From: Neurospora tetrasperma FGSC 2508
Lineage: Eukaryota > Ascomycota > Sordariomycetes > Sordariales > Sordariaceae
DNA length: 64,000 bases
Direction: 5' to 3'
Assembly: GCF_000213175.1 (NCBI RefSeq)
Contig: NW_009799100.1
Coordinates: 4,549,678 to 4,613,677, forward strand
Under the pieces are notes generated by a model. That model made no database searches, was not told the DNA's origin, and saw only the letters and a list, made by a program, of their open reading frames with translations. Below, piece after piece: positions 1 to 11,756 of this stretch (position 1 is the first letter of the stretch; each line of letters opens with the position of its first letter). A program made the position numbers and the translations under genes.

Positions 1-3000
1 GGAACGGACAAGGACCGGACGTGCAGGTGGAGGGGGNGGGGGGGGCTTGCCCAAGTGGCAGCTAAGGTGTACAAGGCCCGGGCGCAGGCCACAATCACGC
101 TACTAACCTTTTTTCGTTCATCATACTCTCTCAGAGCAGGCATAGGTACTGTTCAACACACTCATAAGTACCTAACCATTTGCACAATTTGTGCCCGTAC
201 CCCCCTGACCAGCATTGGTGAGGCATTGCCCCATTGTCCACCTTGGACAGCGAGAAATAAAAATCGCCATGGCAGCGAGTGCCGTGCGATGCGGTGTCGG
301 CGGGGGATCTGGACGGGACTGGACACGACACACGACGACAGCGACGTGCGACGACGGGCAACTGGACTGACCAAGACACTTTCCCGAAGCGGAGCCCTTT
401 TGCCCTTGAACTTTGATCCGGGGTGGAGTTGGCCGCTGCCACTGCTCTTTCTCGTGAGTTGTGAGTGGACAGGGATGGAGCAGATACGAGTCCACCCTGA
501 CACCGTCTGATGGTATGTAGGTAGGTATCGTGTTTACCACTTTGGCATTCAGTACACTAGTTTGTGAAGTCGTGTTCCTGCACCTGACCCACGAGCTGCA
601 TGCCGCGTATAAAGTTTAAATCCCCCCCGCACATGACATTGAGGTTGGTCGCATTTTCGTCCAAGGAGATAACGAAGCAAGCGACAAAAGGCGTGTGTCG
701 TTCGGAACACACGGCACTATTGGATACCTCAACTCGTATACTTGAGATGGAGGAGCGGGAAGGCAGCCGATCCAGAGGTACGCCTTCTGCCCCTCCCCCC
801 CGGTCACAACCTAGGAACGAAATTAACAGCGCGATAAGAAATCTACGATAGGTTGGCCATTTCAAGCTTGGGAGAAATTCCAGAGCTTGGCTCACTTGGC
901 GTCGGGTTGTTGAAGTGGCCCTTGCCAATGTCGTCACTTTTTCTCTTGGCACTCCGCTCGCTTCCCTTCGTCTCGTTTGGACATGGATTGTCCTGGCGTC
1001 GCAGGTACGTTGGAGGTGCTCGCTTCTGTTAAGGCCTTGACGGTGTGCTTCGGGATCTACAGTACCGTATGTCGCCTCACTGCCCGAGTCTTTGCCTGAA
1101 AAACGAAACTTGAAACACCCGGACTGCTTGGCTGGTCCCAGCCTTATCTGAGCAATCCACATGTAAGGTACTCGGTACTTTTGGCTTGGGCGTATTTTCT
1201 GGACTGCCTCAACCAAGCGCGCATTCCCCCTTCCTTTGCGAGCCTGCCTTGACTGCAGTGAGTGAGTGCTCTTCGCTTCGGCACCATGCCTTCCTTTGCG
1301 CGTCCGTGTCTTGAAGCACCGAGGCTCCTCAGCAAAAGGGAGGGGCCGCCGCACACAATTTCAAGGGCAACGACGATCACGGAGAAGTGAAAACCAAACC
1401 GAAAAGCAATTTCATTAGGCCCCCGTTCATGTCCGTGTTTCGCACGCAACATGCCGACTTCACCCACCTCCCGTCCCTCCCAGGCACTTTAAGTAGCCGC
1501 TTGCAGATTTCACCCGCGCCTGCCAGGCCCATCCCTTCAGCACATGAGTCCATGATGCCGAGATCTTCGAAAGAACAAAGAACCGCAGCGCTGGATTCCG
1601 GAAGCTGGAGCTCGCAACGGGCGGACTTACTCCGCTCTTCAGCTCTCAGGGTCCATTGGTCTCGTCTTCGATTATTCGCACACTCGCAAGAGTCTCCGGA
1701 AATGACTGTCCATCAGGCGGGTTGTTAGGTGATTTACTCCACTCTTCAGCTCTCACGGTTCCCGTCGTCTCGTCTTCCAGTCCCGGCATCTTCAATCCGT
1801 CTTCAGATGGAGGTCTCGCGCCTTCCTGTGGCTTTCGTGGACATCTGCCCCTTCCTTCCCTTTCACGAGCTTTGGGCCTCCATCCTTCCTTCGCCCATAA
1901 GACTTGCCCTCTGGCGCCGTAGCTACCTTATCTAGGCAAGCCGCAGCAGCCAATTCACGCGCGTGCTAACAGAGAGAGGCTCGTCTGTTCCATCAAAGAA
2001 CAAATTACATGGGCTGATGGTGTTACCGCTCTATAAGGACTGCCCTTCAAAGAGACTTCTGCTTACCATCTTCGAATCAAAAATGAGAGGGCTGCCCATG
2101 AGCCTCGCTCGATTGAGAGACTTGCGTTTCTCTTTGGCCATAATCGACATAAACAAAGGAAGGGACCGTGATGCACATCAGTGTCACGCATCTGTTGCAT
2201 CCCACAGATGTGACTGACCCAGAAAAGTTTCAGTTTGGCCTTTTCCCTTTGTATATCTCATGTTTTCTTCTTGACCAGCCTTTCGACCTTTTCGGGATCC
2301 GGACACTGCCTGATATCTACACAGGCCCAAACGCTCTGGGTGAACACGAAGCAGTGACACACTATTCGAGGTAATACGAAAGCACGCCTCTACTCAACCT
2401 GCATCACGTATGGTGTACGCTAGGACAAAGTAGTGCGGGGGTTGTATGTGCACCATGTTGAATTCTCGAACGACATTCCGGATCAATCCCACCCACCATC
2501 CATCGTGAAAGTACGTGGTAAAATGCATACTATCGTTCATACTTGCGATTCTGGACCAGTTATGATTGTTAAACTATACTTCCTTATAACCGGTCCTATG
2601 TCCGCTGCTTCCTTGATGAACTTACAAGGGACTGCAGATTTCCAAGGCCTAGGATTGGTTTTCATTGTAACTTATGAGAGATTTACCATTCGGCCAGCCA
2701 GTTGGGGAGTCGACACGAGGCGAGACGAGCAATGCCATCCTGGCTATGCCAACATGTCCTGATGATCGACAAAAGCAGAGTTGAGAAAAGACTTGGACGA
2801 GTCGTCGAGTGTTTACGCAATTCGAGACGTAAAATCAGTCACCGGCATTCTTACCTACCTTATACTCTCTGCTGCTGGCAAGTTGTATATTTGCCTAGTA
2901 TTCTTCTGAGCCGTCGACTGGTGATGCTTGCCGGCCATAATATCCAAGAGATGAGGACACTACACCACTGCATCCTCAGCGTCAGCCGCTCCTTGTTTGG

Positions 3001-4800
3001 ATACGGAGATAAACGGGACCGGTTTCTGCCCGTCCCGGTGCGACTTCCAATGTGCTCCAAGAGGCGGTCAATGCAACGCCCTGAGAGCCGATAAGATCAC
3101 AAGTCAGTCGTGTGGTATTACCCTCAAGAATGCCTGCCTTCCTTGCGTTGGCGAGGGTACGCGTACCGGACTGTGAGTTATCATCATATTCCCCCTTTTC
3201 AGAACCCCCATTTCTGCCTCTTCTCTAGGCATAACCCGTCGCTTGGTGTCTCAAATGCATGTGTCGCCGTGACACGGCATGTAACACTGAGTGCCGTGTC
3301 CTTTCTGCGGTGAACCTACAGAACCGGAACCGGCAATCAAGACCGCTGCGTTCCGTTTCATCTTTATCTACCGAGAAAGGCGTCTGTATAAAGATGGTTG
3401 TCATTCGTTGGTTCAGATGGAGACCGTGGGGATACACGCACGAGAGGACAAATAGGGTTCGCTATTCCCTGACTGACCGATATGCCTTGTGCTTTATGCT
3501 TCGGTCACACAAGATGAGTGCGGGAGGCCTCGTCGCCTCGCTTTTCTTTTTCTTTTTGTTTCCTTCTTTCGAATGTCGGCGACAGGATTTGACATGTTGA
3601 ACTGCCGCCTGCCGGTATTGTGCTCGTGCTGCCGTTGTTGTCATGTTACTGTCACCGACCGATCTGTGGTCGTTAGTGTCTCCTTGTATGTGCAGGGGGA
3701 ACCGCTTGAATAAAAGTCATATGCAAACTCTCAAGTACTTTTACTTTTACTCAATCGGTTTAACGTCCGTCGTCATGTTACTATTGACTTATTATTCTCA
3801 TCGACTTTCCACATTCCCCGGTGACCTCAATGGTAATTACTAAATAGCCACTGAGTATCATCTCAGACACCCGGTGACAGTGACGGGTGACCAATGCCAA
3901 CTGACTTAGACCTGAGCGACCTCATTTACAACAATTTCCAGGCGCTAGTTCAACCGCTATGCCCTCTTAAAAAGGCAACGTAACTATATGGGGTGACGGA
4001 CACAAGAACAAAGTACGCAAATGACAGCGAATGAACCGACTCGGCCGTTAGGCTGAAACAAGACGAGACAAAACAGAGGATGGGAAGAGAGACTAGAGAA
4101 AGCAAAACATATCTGGGGTAGGGATGTGTGTGCGGTGTTGTTTGATACATCTTTTTGTTATCCCTTGTTACTTAGAAGTGTTGTTCAACCACTCACTACG
4201 AGAGAGAGAAGTCATGCTACACCGCCTGACAAGCGTCAAACTCGAACCTTCGAGGAAGCATAGTGGCTGACACACTGATTTTTAACGTTGAAGAAGTTCT
4301 TCCACCAACCTCGTTGATTTTGCAGTGGCTTACCTACCTACCTGGTCAGGAATATGCCATATGAGAGCTTCCACGCTTCTTTCTCGAAAAGAGGAAAATG
4401 CCGGCTGAATCACAATGTACGAAAGGCAAAATGGCTTTTCTCATCTTTAAAAGCAAGATTGATCTTGGCAATCTACCGCATCGTATGTCTTTCTATCGAA
4501 TAATATAGTTATTCGGCCCTAGGTAGAGCGAGAATGAAGAAGCCCTCCATTTCCAACAGAGAAGATAACATAAAAAGTAGATACAAAATCTCTTTATCAT
4601 ACCATAGAGATTGATGCACGTTATGCTTATCCGCGTCTCCTTTCAAACAATCCCATTACTTCCATCCGTTTCCTCATCCCTTTTTGCGCGTATATTATTT
4701 ACCTCTTTGGGTAGGTATCCAACATTCTCATCTTTACCTAGTTCTATGTTTCGAGCAGGGTTTTAGTGTAAGCCCAATTACCTACCCCCCCCCCCCCCCC
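1..4800. other. Intergenic region, no supported gene
   Basis: I find no gene here. The open frames are short or start at non-ATG codons, have no recognisable motif and overlap one another on both strands. The region is mixed in composition, with a GTAGGTAGGTA word near 518-528 and a TACCTACCTACCT word at 4331-4343. A C homopolymer of about 16 bases lies just before the stop codon of the next gene (about 4785-4800). One undetermined base lies at 37. The left part could be promoter or UTR of a gene outside the window. Confidence 0.6.
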
Positions 4801-6165
4801 CTAAGCAGCAACAGGCGTAAGATACACACAATCGCTCCGAACATCCTTTCCATCCGTCCCTGTCGACAAATAAAGCCCATTGCCGCACGACAGCATATTC
4901 CCCCGCCCATTCGCCGACAGCGTCAACTGTCCCGTCCCCGCATTCACACACCCTTTCACCCGCTGCATCGTGCCCGCTGCCACGCCCGCCTCCACATCCG
5001 CCTTGAGCTTGGGCCGCACCGACACCGTCGCGCCCTTGTCGCTGACTAGCACGTAGGCGGCGTATACGGATGTCTGCCCGGTGACGGGCTGAGCTAGTTC
5101 AAGGTAGCCGTTGGAGTCGAGGACCCAGGTCGAGCGAAGAGCGCTGGCGGTTCCGGGAGCTGGAGTATCGGGGAAAGTTTGCCAGGCGATGGCGGTGCTG
5201 CCGGCGACGTTCATCCAGCGGGTGGAGCCGTCGGGGAAGGGGTTGTGAGCGCGGAAGGATAGGCCGCGGGGTTTGCAGACTAACGGCACGACGGAGACGG
5301 GCGTGGATGTGGAGGTTGCGGTCTCGACGGCGGAGATGGTGAGGGTGGTGGTGGCGGTGATGAGGTCCGTGGCGCCGATGGTTTCGGTTTTGGTGTCGGA
5401 GACAGTTTCGGTTTTGGTGTCGGAGACAGTTTCGGTTACGGAGATGATGTCGGTGGAGGTGGTAGAGAGGGTGGCGACGACGGTGGTGAGTGCGTCCGAG
5501 GCGGTCACGGTTACGGTCTCAACGGCGGCAACGCTAGCGGTGATGGTGGTGGCCGTGACGCCGACGCACTTGCAGGCTTTGGAGTACTGGGACCAGTCGG
5601 CGCAGTCGGCGGTGGCGTAGGTGGGGAGAGGGTTGGCCTCCTCAATTTGAGTCAGAGTGTCGCGAGCCTTCTTCACCTTGAAGGTCTCAATGTCAATGGG
5701 GTTCTGGTAGGCCGTCGACGTCGAAGTGACTTCGGGGAGAAGTGAGATCAAGGTCGTGGTGTAGGGAACGGTGACGGTCTCGGTGAGAAAGTCCGTCTCG
5801 GTCGCTGAAGTTACTGTGATAGCCTCAGTGAGGATACGGGTCTCGGTCGAGGCGATTTCCGTCGTAGTCTCGGTGAAGAGGACGGTGTCAACGGCGCTCT
5901 GGACGAGCGTGACCGTTTCAGTGTAGGTGCTTGCTGATGGGGTCACGGTGACGATGAGGTTGGACTTGCAGTCCATTACTCCCTCGAAGTCCGCGAGAGC
6001 AACGGCTGTGGATAGTTCATCGTCAGTTCATGAATCTAACTCTTGGAGCTCATGAAGATCCATTTTCAACATACCCTTCAAGCAATTGTTGCTGCGACAG
6101 CAAGCAGCAGAAGCCACCTGCAGCAGGGCAGCCCCCGAAAGGGCGACAATACCAAAGTTTTTCAT
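4801..6165 (-). CDS. Secreted Ser/Thr-rich glycoprotein with C-terminal Cys-containing domain (hypothetical)
   Basis: Predicted protein of 431 residues from two exons: 6165-6075 and 6005-4801, with a 69-nt GTATGT...CACAG intron (6006-6074) that keeps the frame. The N-terminus begins MKNFGIVALSGAALLQ and is a clear signal peptide ending near ASA at residue 20, followed by a small Cys-containing segment (AACCRSNNC). The middle is dominated by Thr/Ser/Val strings of the TETVTV type, expected to be heavily O-mannosylated. A tandem duplication there gives two TVSDTKTE-like copies. The C-terminal 150 residues form a more ordered part beginning CKPRGLSFRAHNPFPDGS with several cysteines. There is no obvious GPI site or catalytic motif. 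I infer a cell-wall or extracellular-matrix protein of filamentous ascomycetes; the function is unknown. Confidence 0.85.
5381..5437. repeat. 24-bp coding tandem repeat
   Basis: Two perfect copies of a 24-bp unit (5381-5404 and 5405-5428) are followed by the first 9 bases of a third. They lie inside the Thr-rich part of the secreted protein and encode two identical eight-residue units. The identity at the DNA level suggests a recent duplication. Confidence 0.9.
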
Positions 6166-6974
6166 GATTTGAACGAGTGACTAGACTGGAGTGAACGAAT
6201 GGCTGAGGTGAATCCAATCTTGAGGCGAAGAGAGATTGAAATGGCTGTTGGGACTTGGTCCCTTTTTGTCACCACTCATGTTGCCCATCCCATCACTTTC
6301 GTCATTTTACAGACTTTCAGCTCGTCGGCGACGCCCTCTTTTGGTCGTATGAATTGATAATTCGACCCGTTGTAGATTCAATAGCGTCGAGCGCGATGGG
6401 GAGCCGCCAATGTTTGCTCAGAGCCGAAATGGGTTCTTGCCGGCATCAGGGCAGTTCGAGCTCGACGGTCTAGACTTCTGGACTTCTTCACCCCTGAACC
6501 CATGGTCCCAGCTGGGTTCGGTCTAACGCTTTTCTGCCTTTGCTAGCGAGACTCAATTACACAGTTTGACAGTAGTGTACATACCCCACCCAAGCCACTA
6601 CACGACAAGATGAAATGTGAAGATGCGCTCGCTCGCTCGCTCGCCCACTGTCCAATCAACGTACACACTTCGTCCCTATGGGTTATGACATCTCACTTTC
6701 TATTACATTGATGACAGACAACCGTTGTCGCTTTGATCCTTACACAGAAAAACAACAACACAAAACCCCTAACAAGATATGAACTCCCCTTCCCTTGGTA
6801 ATGCAGATAAACAGGTAAAAGCATGGCCCTTATCAAGTGCCTCGGTAAACCACCCATACCACCCCGTAACCCAGCCAATCCATGGAAACCCAAAAGATCA
6901 AACCCAGCTGACAAAACGGGGAACCATCTTGCCTTTCGTACACATTAACCATAAGAGAACCGACTGGTAATTAC
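6166..6974. other. Intergenic spacer with short GCTC repeat
   Basis: This is the 5' region of the secreted-protein gene and the 3' region of the kelch gene, both on the minus strand. It holds a short (GCTC)n microsatellite at about 6625-6643. I see no coding signal. Confidence 0.6.
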
Positions 6975-9900
6975 CTAGCTCCCAGTCTGTCTCCTCGCTA
7001 GCCCCGGCCGTCCGCTGACACTGCCATTACGACTACCAATATTTTCATTCACCGCCGACGGCGCCGGACTCGACGACCGGCTCCCTGCTGAACCAACACT
7101 CTCAAACTTTTCCACCAAGTCCAAAACCCTCGTTCTCGTCCTCTTGGGTAGCGCACCAGGGCCAGGAGAGGGAGACGGACGCGGTGGTGGAGGTTGCATT
7201 GCCTGCGACTGCGAATGAAGCAACTCCAAACCGAGTGACGACGACTCGTGTGGTTGTTCTTGCTGTTGTTGCTGCAGCTCAGCCAACGCCTCAGCAGAAG
7301 TCCGCACCTCCGACACCGAAGGCAGCGCGACCTTCTCCATCTTGACCGCCTCGGCCACGTGTAGCGTCGCGGTGCCGGTGTCGGATACACCGCTTGCTAC
7401 GCTTCGGAGGGAGTGCACGCTGTAGGTTGAGCGGATGGAGGGGACGTAGGATCTGCGGTGGGTGTGACCACGGTCATAGGTTTTCTCGGGAGAGGGCGAG
7501 GGTACAGGGGTGATTTGAATATGGGTTTCTCCTGATGGTGTTAAGCCGGATCCCTCAGACGAGGGTGTTGTGGGGTTGAGACCCAGTGTGCTTGGTTGAC
7601 TGCGGATGGCGGTGCGGGTTTTGGTTGGAGAAGGAGGTTGGAGGAATGAGAAGTCTGACGACTGCTGCTGAGGCTGTCGTTGAGTAAATTCTGGCAGTTG
7701 GGGGGAGAGTGATGGCGAGGTAGGATGCGAGAGGGAAAGGGTGAGTGGAGATGGAAGGGCTAAATCCAGCAGAGGGAACGGCGAGGGCGTCCGTTTGCGT
7801 GTAGGGCTCCCATTTGAGTCAAGATAGATCTGAGGATGGTCCTGACCGGGGACTTCTGACGCAGGCGTTCGCATCGGGTTGGTTTCAGAGTCAGAGTTTG
7901 TATCATTTCCCGGTCCTCGAATCGGCAGGTTTGTCTCCGACTGGAGTTCGTGCTCTGACTGCTGTTGGCTACCGCTGGATATCTTCCTCGTGCTCTCACC
8001 GGCAATGATTTCGATGGTATCCGGTGTCTGTCCCCCGGCCCGTTCCTTCCCCTTCCCCTTATCAATGTTGCTGGGGGTTCCGCTTCTACTACTTCTGCTG
8101 CCCCCCTCATTGACATCACACAGAATGATAGACTCCTCCCGCTCAATCTCCGCGTTTACCACCCTCAGGCGCTCTTTGGGCACAGTAAACATCACCTGCA
8201 CCAACCGCTGCTCGACCGCCTTCTCCACATCCCACTCATCTCCCTGGCCTCCATCCCCCGCGGTGTCATTATGCTCCCCTCCAGCGGCTTGACCAGTCGA
8301 TGACTTCTCTCCATTGATATCCCAGGCCTCACGGCCCTGCTTCCTCCTCACCAGCCCCAAGCCCAAGGCGCCGGGATTGAAACCGATCAATGAGAGGTGA
8401 GGGTGATCAAAACCACTAGCTTCGTTACTATGCAACAAGCTCTCCTTGGTTGGACTATCAACGCCACCGGAGCTGCCTGACCCGCCCGACCCTCCGTTGA
8501 CACTGAGCATCCGCTTAAGGCTGCCCAGCCAGCTGCGCGGACGGGAGTCGAGACGGGAGTTTCGACGAGTTTTGGATGGCGAACTAGGGATTGGTTCCCA
8601 ATCCTCTTCGGATTCTTCACGTTCCCCGCCTTCGTCCGCACTCGGGTGCTCGTTGTTGCCTGACCCGGACATAGGAAACAGAAGGTCAGCGCCTTCGGCC
8701 TGTAGGGAGTTGAAGTTGGGAGTTGGCGTGGGAAGATTGGATTTGGCGGATGCGAAGGCTGTCGAACCGGAGTGGGATCCACTAGAAGCGGAGGGGGCTA
8801 CGAGGGAGTGGTTGCTGCCGCTGTTGCCAGACTCGCCGCTGCCGAAACTTCTTGGTTTGGGAATATCTCCTGCTGCGGCCGCTACATGCTGATGATGGGC
8901 AGGGGAGAGTGGGGGCGCCTGTTGATGCTCTCCGCCTGAGATGAAACTGAATGCGCTGCGGTCGGAAAGGTTGCTTCCCGTGCGATGGTCGCTGCCTGCG
9001 CGGGCGTCGTCCGAAATATCCACCATGCTCTTACTCAATGAGTTGGAGGCCCTAGACTTGGTAGACTTGTTGGATGCTCGGCGGGCAGGTGATGTTATCA
9101 CACGCGTTGTTGTACTAGTAGGTGATAGGGGCTGGTGCGTGGCAGCCTCGAGCGAAGCAGCGGTAGCTGCCCGGTGAGTGGTAGTCACGGATCCATGCCG
9201 GCTGATTTTGGCGGCCAGAACGGCGTCCGCCACGTCCACATCAGTCTTCCAGCCCCGGACTTCCGGGTCTTGAGATTGCCCCTGCTTTGGAGAGAAGGAT
9301 AGGACCTCAGGCGGTGGTAAGCCGGGGCTTGACTTTTCTTCGTTCAGACTCCCTCCGCTTCCGCTCTCACTGCTAGTTGGCGCATATGGCGTGCTGGCCA
9401 CAGCTCCAGCCCGTAGGATGCTTCCGGCCGGGGTAATGAATGGATCGTCGTCATATTCGGGGCTGATCAGCCGCCCGGACGCCCCTAGATCTCTTCCGTC
9501 TTTCTCGTTGTATTCGTCGTCTTCTTCTGCTTCCTCGTAGATAGGGTGGATCCCATTAGGATTCACGTCCTCTCTTCCAGGCAGCGGCGCAAAATCCATA
9601 CCATGAGTAGGGATATAGAGGCCCCTCGCGTTGCGTAACCTGCCGACTCCGGACCCGGTGCTATTAGCAGCCGGCGGGCCGGATGGCTGGTAAAGATCTG
9701 GTTGACCAACAACTTGATACCCACCACTCAGATACCGGGTGCCCTGCCCATTCGAGTCGCTGTTGGTGTTCCAGGGGAACTGGAAGCCGAATCCGCTGCT
9801 TCCTTGCTCGGCCAAATCATTGTCGTAACTGGTGTAACTGGATGGATTCTCGCCCCAGTCATGAATGTTATGCCTGATGGTACCCCCAAAACCTGTGCCG

Positions 9901-11756
9901 TAGATACTAGGGGTCATGCCCTTGGACAAGCTGCGAAGAGCTCGGTCGCGCTGAGCCCGGCGGCGTTGTCGTCGGCGCCATAGGAAGAAAAGAATTGCGA
10001 AGATGATAGCCACGAGTGGAACCCCGAGACCGAGAGCCAATCCAAGTGTAAGACCGAGATTCTGGCTGACCTTGTTAGTAGCAGGTGGATCGCTTGTGGT
10101 AGGAGGGATATCGACGGTCGGATTGCCATTCGAATTAAGTCGTGGGTTAGTATAGGCTGTCGACCAGGACTGAGACGTTATGTTGAAGAATCTCAGAGTG
10201 TTCGTGACAGCAGTCGACTGTCGTTTCTCGAGGTTGCTGCCATCGGTGATACCTATCAAGGACTTGAGCCATCTCTTGGCCTTTGCCTTGGAAGAAGCTG
10301 CCTTTGGTGGATTGATTGCCCACCCTCCGTAGACCATCATTACGTTCCCTGGCAGGACCACAGCACCGTGACCATAGAGTCCCTCTCCTTCTCCGAATAT
10401 CTGTGTCCGATCGTCTTGGGGAATCTCCCACCGCCAATCATCATAACTTGCCCCAATCTTGATTACCACAAGCTGTGGCTCCGCCGGTTGAGACACATCG
10501 CCTACCCAGCCTCCTAGAATGACCAAGCTGTCTCCATCCTCACTCAACACGGTCGTGTGCCCTGACCTGCTATCCACAGTCGTCACTGACGGCCCGACTG
10601 CTTCTTCTGCAGATGGACTAATCGACACGTAGCTCCACGTCTCTTCCGGCAGACTCCAGATAGCCGCGGTACTCATGTTGACAAAGGCATGCTGCGTGTG
10701 TCCGCCCAGCAGCACATGAGAGGTCTGCTGGGTTACGATGCCGGATCGGTTCGTGATACTTGGTGTCAAGGGGGTGAAAGTGAAGCCTGCTTCCGGGATA
10801 GGAGGGCCGCCAAGTTGGGGGTTGGAGATTGTGAAGCTGGTTCCATTGCTGTTATTTTCCGGTTCTATAACATCACTCATGTCGTCGCCTCCAGGAGGTG
10901 TATTGTTTGAAGGCTTCGCTACAGAAGAGTCTGAAGAACGAGAAGAGATCTTGAGCATACGGTTCGAGTATTGCGCTGATGCCTGCCATGTCGACGCTGT
11001 GGAGTTGGAAAAGGGGCACATGCCGCCGTAGATGTAGATGACGGGATCAGAAAGGGTGGGATAGATTTGTGATGAGAAGGAGAGTGAAGAGCCGAGGAGG
11101 CAAGGGATTCCTGTTCCTATCCCTATACTGCTCTTGGGGTTCTGCTGGGTACTGTACTTTGTCCAGTCGCCTTTTGCGTCACCGTCTTCCTCGAAGGAGG
11201 GAGTGTAACTCCATACCGCGGGAGTGGCATCCTCGTCTCCATAACCTGACGCACGTCCAGCGGCACAGTCACCTGCCAACACTGCCAAAGTGCCATTCTC
11301 CAATAACGTTGGCGCAAATCCGCCCGTTTTCGACTTGGTGACGAAGGGTAGGCCAGAGGTTAGTGTTGTCGGTTTGAAGGAATCGGCATCCAGAGTCGAA
11401 GAGGTGTTGACGGCGAGCAAGTCAACGCCGTTGTTGTCCGCATTAGGGGTGAAGATGTATGCGAGTCCATGATTGGCCGAGTTACTGGAGAGAAGTGACC
11501 GAGATCCGGAAAGCAAAATGGTAGTGGGCGTGTAGGGAAGCGTGATGGCGGCCACTGGCGTTGCTGCTGCCGCCAGGGCGGCCAAGCAGAAGGATGTGGC
11601 GAGTGGAATGCGGTGTCGTCGATGCCCGGTATGTGATGTTGTCGTCGGTTGCCGGGATGGCGGCCATGTTTCGGACGTGCTTGGCGGTGAGGGCGCTAGT
11701 CGAGACCCGGATCGGTGTCGGGACTGGGGCCGGGGCCGGGGCCGGGGCCGGACCAT
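6975..11756 (-). CDS. Kelch/galactose-oxidase-type beta-propeller membrane protein with ~1000-residue cytoplasmic tail
   Basis: Single-exon frame of 1593 residues. After an Arg/Pro-rich N-terminal extension, a hydrophobic stretch at about residues 48-70 (FCLAALAAAATPVAAI) looks like a signal sequence or anchor. The ectodomain (about 70-560) has repeated kelch-like elements, for example VILGGWVGDV, VMMVYGGWAI and VIYIYGGMCP, and many NxT/NxS sites. One strong transmembrane helix lies at about 563-590 (GVPLVAIIFAILFFLW) and is followed by RRRQRRRAQR, a stop-transfer signal. The remaining ~1000 residues are Ser/Pro/Gly-rich, low-complexity and presumably cytosolic. The start is the only ATG before the hydrophobic stretch. 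Similar ectodomain-TM architectures occur in fungal galactose oxidase/kelch membrane proteins and, more distantly, the polarity marker Rax2. I infer a cell-surface sensor or polarity protein; the ligand is unknown. Confidence 0.85.
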   Translation of the reverse strand: MVRPRPRPRPQSRHRSGSRLAPSPPSTSETWPPSRQPTTTSHTGHRRHRIPLATSFCLAALAAAATPVAAITLPYTPTTILLSGSRSLLSSNSANHGLAYIFTPNADNNGVDLLAVNTSSTLDADSFKPTTLTSGLPFVTKSKTGGFAPTLLENGTLAVLAGDCAAGRASGYGDEDATPAVWSYTPSFEEDGDAKGDWTKYSTQQNPKSSIGIGTGIPCLLGSSLSFSSQIYPTLSDPVIYIYGGMCPFSNSTASTWQASAQYSNRMLKISSRSSDSSVAKPSNNTPPGGDDMSDVIEPENNSNGTSFTISNPQLGGPPIPEAGFTFTPLTPSITNRSGIVTQQTSHVLLGGHTQHAFVNMSTAAIWSLPEETWSYVSISPSAEEAVGPSVTTVDSRSGHTTVLSEDGDSLVILGGWVGDVSQPAEPQLVVIKIGASYDDWRWEIPQDDRTQIFGEGEGLYGHGAVVLPGNVMMVYGGWAINPPKAASSKAKAKRWLKSLIGITDGSNLEKRQSTAVTNTLRFFNITSQSWSTAYTNPRLNSNGNPTVDIPPTTSDPPATNKVSQNLGLTLGLALGLGVPLVAIIFAILFFLWRRRQRRRAQRDRALRSLSKGMTPSIYGTGFGGTIRHNIHDWGENPSSYTSYDNDLAEQGSSGFGFQFPWNTNSDSNGQGTRYLSGGYQVVGQPDLYQPSGPPAANSTGSGVGRLRNARGLYIPTHGMDFAPLPGREDVNPNGIHPIYEEAEEDDEYNEKDGRDLGASGRLISPEYDDDPFITPAGSILRAGAVASTPYAPTSSESGSGGSLNEEKSSPGLPPPEVLSFSPKQGQSQDPEVRGWKTDVDVADAVLAAKISRHGSVTTTHRAATAASLEAATHQPLSPTSTTTRVITSPARRASNKSTKSRASNSLSKSMVDISDDARAGSDHRTGSNLSDRSAFSFISGGEHQQAPPLSPAHHQHVAAAAGDIPKPRSFGSGESGNSGSNHSLVAPSASSGSHSGSTAFASAKSNLPTPTPNFNSLQAEGADLLFPMSGSGNNEHPSADEGGEREESEEDWEPIPSSPSKTRRNSRLDSRPRSWLGSLKRMLSVNGGSGGSGSSGGVDSPTKESLLHSNEASGFDHPHLSLIGFNPGALGLGLVRRKQGREAWDINGEKSSTGQAAGGEHNDTAGDGGQGDEWDVEKAVEQRLVQVMFTVPKERLRVVNAEIEREESIILCDVNEGGSRSSRSGTPSNIDKGKGKERAGGQTPDTIEIIAGESTRKISSGSQQQSEHELQSETNLPIRGPGNDTNSDSETNPMRTPASEVPGQDHPQIYLDSNGSPTRKRTPSPFPLLDLALPSPLTLSLSHPTSPSLSPQLPEFTQRQPQQQSSDFSFLQPPSPTKTRTAIRSQPSTLGLNPTTPSSEGSGLTPSGETHIQITPVPSPSPEKTYDRGHTHRRSYVPSIRSTYSVHSLRSVASGVSDTGTATLHVAEAVKMEKVALPSVSEVRTSAEALAELQQQQQEQPHESSSLGLELLHSQSQAMQPPPPRPSPSPGPGALPKRTRTRVLDLVEKFESVGSAGSRSSSPAPSAVNENIGSRNGSVSGRPGLARRQTGS
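11726..11751. repeat. GGGGCC hexanucleotide repeat (4 units)
   Basis: Four consecutive GGGGCC units, as read on the plus strand, lie immediately after the start codon of the kelch membrane protein. They encode an Arg-Pro dipeptide run. The plus strand has four G4 tracts separated by two bases and could form a G-quadruplex. Confidence 0.9.

Noticed and set aside
557-1354. 265-codon minus-strand open frame
   Set aside because: It starts at a non-ATG codon, has Arg/Ser-rich irregular composition, overlaps several frames on the other strand and shows no motif.
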